A DNA stretch of 64,000 nucleotides from Acestrorhynchus altus (lineage: Eukaryota > Chordata > Actinopteri > Characiformes > Acestrorhynchidae), in contig CM067514.1 in NCBI GenBank assembly GCA_034509495.1, positions 3,668,847 to 3,732,846 of the forward strand, in the 5' to 3' direction. The translations under genes were made by a program, and so were the position numbers. Positions 58,830-64,000 of this stretch are shown piece by piece (positions within the stretch are counted from its first letter, which is position 1; the number at the start of each line of letters is the position of its first letter). The notes below the pieces were generated by a model that was not told the DNA's origin, ran no database searches, and worked only from the letters and a program-made list of their open reading frames with translations.

Positions 58830-59510
58830 CTTTTTTTTTTTTTTTACATATTTAAACATATGAACATTTGACCTTCATTTTATCTATATTGAGAGATGAT
58901 GGTGATACAACTAAACACATCATATCAAATAAATATCTTATAAACATCATTTGTAAAATATAATTTGCTTGTGAGAATAAATTGACACCCTAGATCCTAA
59001 TGCTGGTATCTCCTGCTTTGGCTGAAATAACATCAATTACATGTTTCCTAGAACCATCTACCATCTTTGACATCAACTGGAAGAACGACGTTCCCACTCC
59101 TCCATGTGGAATTCTTTCAGCTCTGTGATGTTTCAGCGTCAGTCTTGGTACAGATGCTCTTCCGTTCTCCTCAAACCCCCTCTGATACAATAAAGATCTC
59201 ATAGTGGTTTCTATGATGGAGAGATCTCCACACCCTGCTGCAGCAAAGCAGCCCCAAACCATCACACTTCCACCACCATGCTTCACAGCTGCTATGAGGT
59301 TCTTCTGCTCAAATGCTGTGTTTGGTTTGCACCCAACAAGTCTTCTGTTACTGAGTCCAAATAATTCAACTTTAGATTCATCTGTCCAAAGCACATTGTT
59401 TCAGACGTCCTGCTCTTTGTCTAGATGTTCTCTGGAGAACTTTAGTCTTATCTCTCTGCATCCTGAAATATATTCAGTCCCAGCATTTTAGAATTACCAG
59501 GGAATCCTGA
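58830..59510 (-). pseudogene. Tc1-like element with partial DDE transposase
   Basis: The minus-strand frame 59394-58990 reads VLWTDESKVELFG-type catalytic text (MLWTDESKVELFG), then KHGGGSVMVWGCFAAAG. It then jumps to the C-terminal part of the protein, so the second and third catalytic residues are deleted. The flanking text matches the elements at 47376 and 48440. Confidence 0.8.
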
Positions 59511-60419
59511 AAAGAGGACATGTCCAGGAAAATTAGGACGTCTGCTCACCTTATAAATAGGCGTGTTAAATGTCATCTGAGCATTTTCACTCCAAACAAA
59601 GTAAAATCTTTATTTATTTCTGCAAAGAACAACTTAAAAGTAGCCAAAATAGTGTTAGCAGTGATAGATATGAAAATAATAAATGCATTCATCACCTTTA
59701 ACTCTGAACTGACGAGTAAAGGCTGTTTAAAGTCCTAAAACGGTGCAGTATCATAGATCATCATGCATAGTGCAATAAACCCAATTACATAACCAGACCT
59801 GTGTTTTAGGCTGGATCACACATTTCCAAACTCGCTGTGCAGTCAACTAGCTTAAGGTTGCAAGGTCAGGGCTGTGGTTTCATGTGGCCAGGTCAGGACA
59901 GCGTGGTTTAATGACCACTGATGTTGTCTGCTTTTACTCATTTCATAGGCAAATATGGAAATCAACTCTTTGGAAGATGCCGTTGGCAAGGAGACGGTCA
60001 AAGGCGGGTGGAGATGCAGCCAGCACCATTTAGACAGTCACTGTTCCCACCGCCCCCACCCCCGTGTCTTTGTTTTTTATAGCACAGGTTAATTTTTAAT
60101 CATTTCTGAGTGCTCTTAAGGGAAGATACTGCATGTGTCGAAAACAATTGAACGCAGACCACCTGTGGCCTTGAACTGCTTATGCTTCCAGGCGACATCT
60201 GCAGCATCACTGACTCGCTGAAGGGTGGACACTCACTCCCGCAGCCCAATACATTTCACCGACACACACCCCCGCCTCCGCCCCCACTCGGTGATGAGGG
60301 GTGCTCTTGTCAGAGCTATAAAAATAAATGACCAAAATAACCGAGGGGCTTGAGTAATTGGATGCAGGCACAGCAGACTGTGACAGAATAGGAGAGTGAA
60401 TTATATATAGGTATAAAAC
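59511..60419. other. No gene recognised
   Basis: It includes a C-rich run at 60035-60062 and 60265-60290 (polypyrimidine, mixed CCGCC). No exon-like segment. Confidence 0.45.
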
Positions 60420-60710
60420 AGTATTACATTGCCTTTTTTAAACGGGTTCTTTACTAAAGACATTGGTTCTGTGAAGAACCCTGGCAACTCAAACAACCAG
60501 CTGGATGCTTCAGGGGTGCATTGTTTGGTTGAAGGGTTTTTCTTAGTGCTAGAATCTTCTTAACAGGTGGAGAGAGAGTGTTCACGGTGATGCTTGCTCG
60601 ACCATTTAGGAATTGTCTGTGTGCTGAGATGATTTCAGATAACCCAGCCTGGATTGGTGAAACCATTTAATGGTTCTATAAAGCACTTAAAAGGTTTCCA
60701 CTATAATCAC
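60420..60710. repeat. AAAGAACC/GGTTCTTT repeat, family J
   Basis: It is bounded by 'aacgggttctttactaaaga' and 'aatggttctataaagcactt', with internal 'gaagaaccctggcaactc'. Confidence 0.5.
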
Positions 60711-60999
60711 TCAACTCAAAGACCCCCTTGTCAGTACTGTTTGGAACTCCCTTTGCTAATTTGCAGAATTTATTGATTTGATAGCTTCATGTAATGAACC
60801 TTTAATTAATAAATTTTCCTTTAATTAAAGGAACATCAATTTGGCTCCAGATTTGTCTTTCAGATTTAGAAAAAAGAAATGAAAAATAACTTCTTTAAAT
60901 TGTGGACTCAATTAAATATGAAAAGATAATCAGCTAATCATTACTTTTTGTCAAAAAACACAAGAAATTATATTAGTGCATCAAAAAAATGAATATTGT

Positions 61000-61440
61000 G
61001 GATCAGTGTGGTCTAAAGTGCTACCGCTATGATCCGAGGATCGCAGGTTTGAATCCTGGGTCTTGCTTTTTGCCATTGGCAGCCGGAGTCAGAGAGAGAG
61101 CGTATTGTGGGACTAAGAAAGGAGCATCTTATTTTATCTTAGCCCACCCACACAGTGATACACACACACTAGTGAATTCACACACTAGGGGTCAGTGAGC
61201 ACACATGCCCAGAACAGTGGGCAGCCCAATGCATGGCACCTGCAGTTGGGGAGGGTGTTGCTCAATGGCACCATAGTCATGCTCTGCCAGTTCAGTGAAC
61301 CTTTCAGTCACAACGCTGGCTCCACAGTTGTCCAGTTAGAGTGGTTAGACTGCTGGCCCATTGCTCACAAGGTTGTGGGTTCTATGCTCTTGAGCCCACT
61401 TTGGACGGGATTAGCTCCTTCAGACAAAGGTTCTGCTCTT
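61000..61440 (+). repeat. Cluster of three SINE pieces
   Basis: 61000-61110 is family B ('gatcgcaggtttgaatcctg'). 61137-61330 is family A ('cacactaggggtcagtgagc'). 61330-61440 is a third tRNA-like piece ('gttagagtggttagactgct' with 'aggttgtgggttctatgc'). Confidence 0.65.
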
Positions 61441-61612
61441 TAATAAGTTATATGGTCCTTCACAACACTCCACAGGAACACAACATTCCCAATATCCACA
61501 CAGTTTAGAAGTGCTGATTTCCCAGTCCACCATAGGACTCTCCCCCATTCATATACAATGAGGGGCATTGGAGAGAATGGTGGAACTGCTTGCCTGGTTG
61601 TGGGCTTTTGTG

Positions 61613-62570
61613 CAAAATCACTAATCAAAACGGTTCTGGGGGCAGAACAAATGTGATTGGTCCAGAGAATAACCAATTAACTGCTATAGAAATATGTATC
61701 TGTTCCTCAGAAATGAAATTTTGATGTTTGTTTGGTGTGGGCATTCAGGGCTGTAGCCGAACATTACTAAAAATTCTGGACTCTTTTACCTTCTGTAAAA
61801 ATAGCAATATAAATTGATGTGTGGGTAAATATTCCCTCATATCCTGTGGAGGCTTCATCATCCTCTAATACTTTGTCTGCAGTAAAGCCAGGTATTGTGC
61901 ACATTTTTGGAAGAGGAGTTTGTATCAAGCAGCCACGCCCATCTGCGTCATTTATGGTGAGATTTCTAATGCTGTGTAAATTGGACATAAAGAGCCCAGA
62001 ATGTTATAATTAATCGGAAAATGAAACTGGAGGCCACTCTACTTGTGACATAGTTGGTTTAGGTAATAACCAATTAAAATGGCCAATAGGCTGAGCTTTA
62101 GAATTTTATTGTTTTTAAGAAATAATTTTTATATGGTGTTGGTTTCTCAGAAACCAGCCTGATGGTTAGTTAAAAAGAGATGCGTCTAAGGCAGCCTTTC
62201 ACAGCTTCCTTCCAATCATTTCTTTACTGCCAGCATGGAGAGCACCATGACGGTATCATGTGACAGACACATGTCTTAAATTCCATCATGTAAACATAGA
62301 TTTCATGTTTAAAAAAATGCTGTTACATTCAATATCTCTTGACAGCATGTCTGCACAACATTACTTAGTTAGTTAAATAATAAGCAAGCAATTAAAGACC
62401 ATGCTGCCCTAGAGGTTTCTGAGAAACAATCACCATACACAAAGGTGAACTGCACATCTGTCACCTACATATAAACACGCCTATAAAGCTCCCCCTACTG
62501 GTTACTTTAACCAATTGCATTTGTTCTGCCTCAGATGTAGAGCTGCCTTCAGAACAGGTTAGGCAATGGT
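61613..62570. mobile_element. Long family F element with inverted ends
   Basis: The left end 'ctaatcaaaacggttctggg' with 'gcagaacaaatgtgattggt' is mirrored at the right by 'accaattgcatttgttctgc' and 'gagctgccttcagaacaggt'. About 960 bp. A 73-codon minus-strand frame inside (61988-61767) shows no known domain. Confidence 0.6.
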
Positions 62571-63295
62571 GAAAAAAAGAAGCTAGGCGAAACAGAGTCA
62601 CCAGTCCTTATCCAAGAATGTCTGGTGAAGGCCTCAGATTTCCATTCAAATCAAGCAGATGCTCACCCGCGGCCACACCATCCCTAAATGACCCTGTCCT
62701 GTAGCATCGTGTAACAGTCCCCATTTTGGCACCTGAACTTTTAAGAGTGTATTTTTAGAGAGTCTGCGATTAGAATAAGAAAGTGGGGACACATTTGCAT
62801 CCAAGTAGAAGTTACATAATGGAATACGTGGTCTTTTCTGTAGAAAACAGGAATAATAGAATAAGTAGATTTAACCACCTTTCACAAACCACCTTGATTT
62901 TAACTGGTCTAACACTGACCTCACATTTACTGGGAAATGACCATTTGAAGAACTGATTTTGGAAGAATAAATCTCATGTATATTTATTCATGGTAGCCAA
63001 TTAAGGTCTCCTCCAGAGGGCTGAAAGACTGTGGCAGCTGAAGGTGTGAGAGTTGGGTGTCATTCCCTGTGGGGAGGACTGTGCACTTTAGCCATAACTG
63101 TGTAAGGTCTGAGCGTCCTCTGAGAAGATACAGGACACTCCCTTATCTTCCCCTGCCTCTTCATACACGTGACACATAAATTATCCCCCCAGCCATCCAC
63201 CCACCCTATGGGTCCCAGCAAACAGCAGACAGGTCTCCCAAACTGACATGTTACATGACATGTGAGGAGAAAATGAGATAATAGCTTAACTGCAC
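62571..63295. other. No gene recognised
   Basis: Nothing exon-like was found on either strand. Confidence 0.45.
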
Positions 63296-63299
63296 TGTC

Positions 63300-63625
63300 C
63301 TCGAAAGTTCAGTGACACCCAAAAGGAATCAACCGATTGAGCAATGAGACCAACTTTTGTCTTGGTGGAGATGACCGACGAATCCATGTGTGGAGGCACA
63401 ATGGTCAGAGCCAAGACAACGATTTGTTGTAACATGTCACACATCCAGAAGGCCTGGTGTCATGGTGCGGGTGCGATTTCATACAATACTAAACCTTCTT
63501 TTTTCTTCATTACAGGCACTACAGGCTTCATTTGACAGCCCAGCGTTACGTTAATGAGGTCATGCAACCAGTGGTTCTACCTTTTCTGAACACACACTCC
63601 GGTACGACACTTGTCTGCACACTGC
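63300..63625 (+). pseudogene. Tc1-like transposase fragment with DDE text
   Basis: After the terminal word 'acacccaaaaggaatcaacc' it reads DDRRIHVWRHNGQSQD, then THPEGLVSWCGCDF, then RYVNEVMQPVVLPFLNTHSG. These are consecutive Tc1 transposase segments separated by frameshifts and deletions. Confidence 0.75.
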
Positions 63626-63639
63626 GACTGTCTACTATG

Positions 63640-64000
63640 CCTCTATACCAAGGGTGGGCAAACTACGGCCTGCGGGCCACATCCAGCACGTTGACCAAAT
63701 CAACTCACATCATGATTATGACTGCATTAATCTGACCTTGTCATGTAATGCCTGGCATTCCAGCAGGGGCGCGGTGGTGCATTAGGTGCAGTGATACAGT
63801 GTGAGTTAATTTTGCGAGCAAGTCTCTGTTATTACTCTGCTGCTGCTCTGAATCCATCTGCAGCAATGAGTGGGACAAAGAAAAGTCGACAGTGAGTGTC
63901 GGGTTTTTAATAAGGAATGGACAATAAATACTTCTTCACTTAAGTCCAGTCAAAGGCTGTATGTCTCATTTGCAAAGAAACCGTTGCTGTTTTAAAGGAA
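63640..64000 (+). pseudogene. hAT transposon, left end and broken transposase start
   Basis: The left end 'caagggtgggcaaactacgg' with 'cctgcgggccacat' is a characteristic hAT terminal inverted repeat. Downstream, KVDSECRVFNKEWT, then after a one-base frame change KYFFT, a stop and SKAVCLICKETVAVLKE give the N-terminal BED-type zinc-finger region (CxxC) of a domesticable hAT transposase family. The frame is broken and the element runs off the window. Confidence 0.75.

Overview
The window looks like nuclear DNA from a ray-finned fish, most likely an otophysan (characin, catfish, electric-fish or carp group). Three vertebrate genes with GT-AG introns sit in a sea of Tc1-like transposons, tRNA-derived SINEs, LINE fragments, short foldback elements and long (GT)n, (GA)n and (AAT)n arrays. 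The order-level call rests on familiarity with these repeat types, not on a search. There is no operon structure and nothing prokaryotic. Two single N characters (2646 and 41551) mark unresolved bases.

Gene 1 (+ strand, 3748-5756) is the 3' part of a cytosolic sulfotransferase: four coding exons of 127, 98, 181 and 176 nt. The first exons, with the substrate and catalytic His region, were not found and are either left of the window or lost. Gene 2 (- strand, 25092-20792) is haptoglobin (hp). I could assemble it completely from sequence: a coding microexon of 8 nt, then exons of 86, 272 and 543 nt, giving 302 residues. There is a TATA box upstream and an AATAAA signal downstream. It is a catalytically dead chymotrypsin-fold protein (His to Arg, Ser to Ala) without the CCP domain of mammalian haptoglobin. 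Gene 3 (+ strand, 48015-50242) is a two-exon class A GPCR of 383 residues. It resembles aminergic receptors overall but has Phe at 3.32, ERS for DRY, and divergent CWxP and NPxxY motifs; I could not name it. A spliced 5' untranslated exon probably precedes it.

Layout: 1-3.7 kb repeats (a Tc1 element, and a short DNA element broken by an AAT array); 3.7-5.8 kb sulfotransferase; 6-20 kb repeats, including an internally deleted LINE-2-like element at 9.9-11.7 kb; 20.8-25.2 kb haptoglobin; 25-41 kb repeats, minisatellites and decayed transposases; 41-42.4 kb three (GA)n arrays next to a possible 5' exon; 43-47.8 kb repeats; 48-50.4 kb GPCR with related Tc1 fragments on both sides of its first coding exon; 50.9-64 kb repeats, ending in the start of a broken hAT transposase.

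The three genes do not form a pathway. Haptoglobin is a secreted plasma haemoglobin binder, the sulfotransferase is a cytosolic conjugating enzyme, and the GPCR is an orphan membrane receptor. I saw no convincing new multi-gene system. The most interesting items are the divergent GPCR and its transposon-flanked exon, the architecture of the haptoglobin, and several nested or shared repeat structures.
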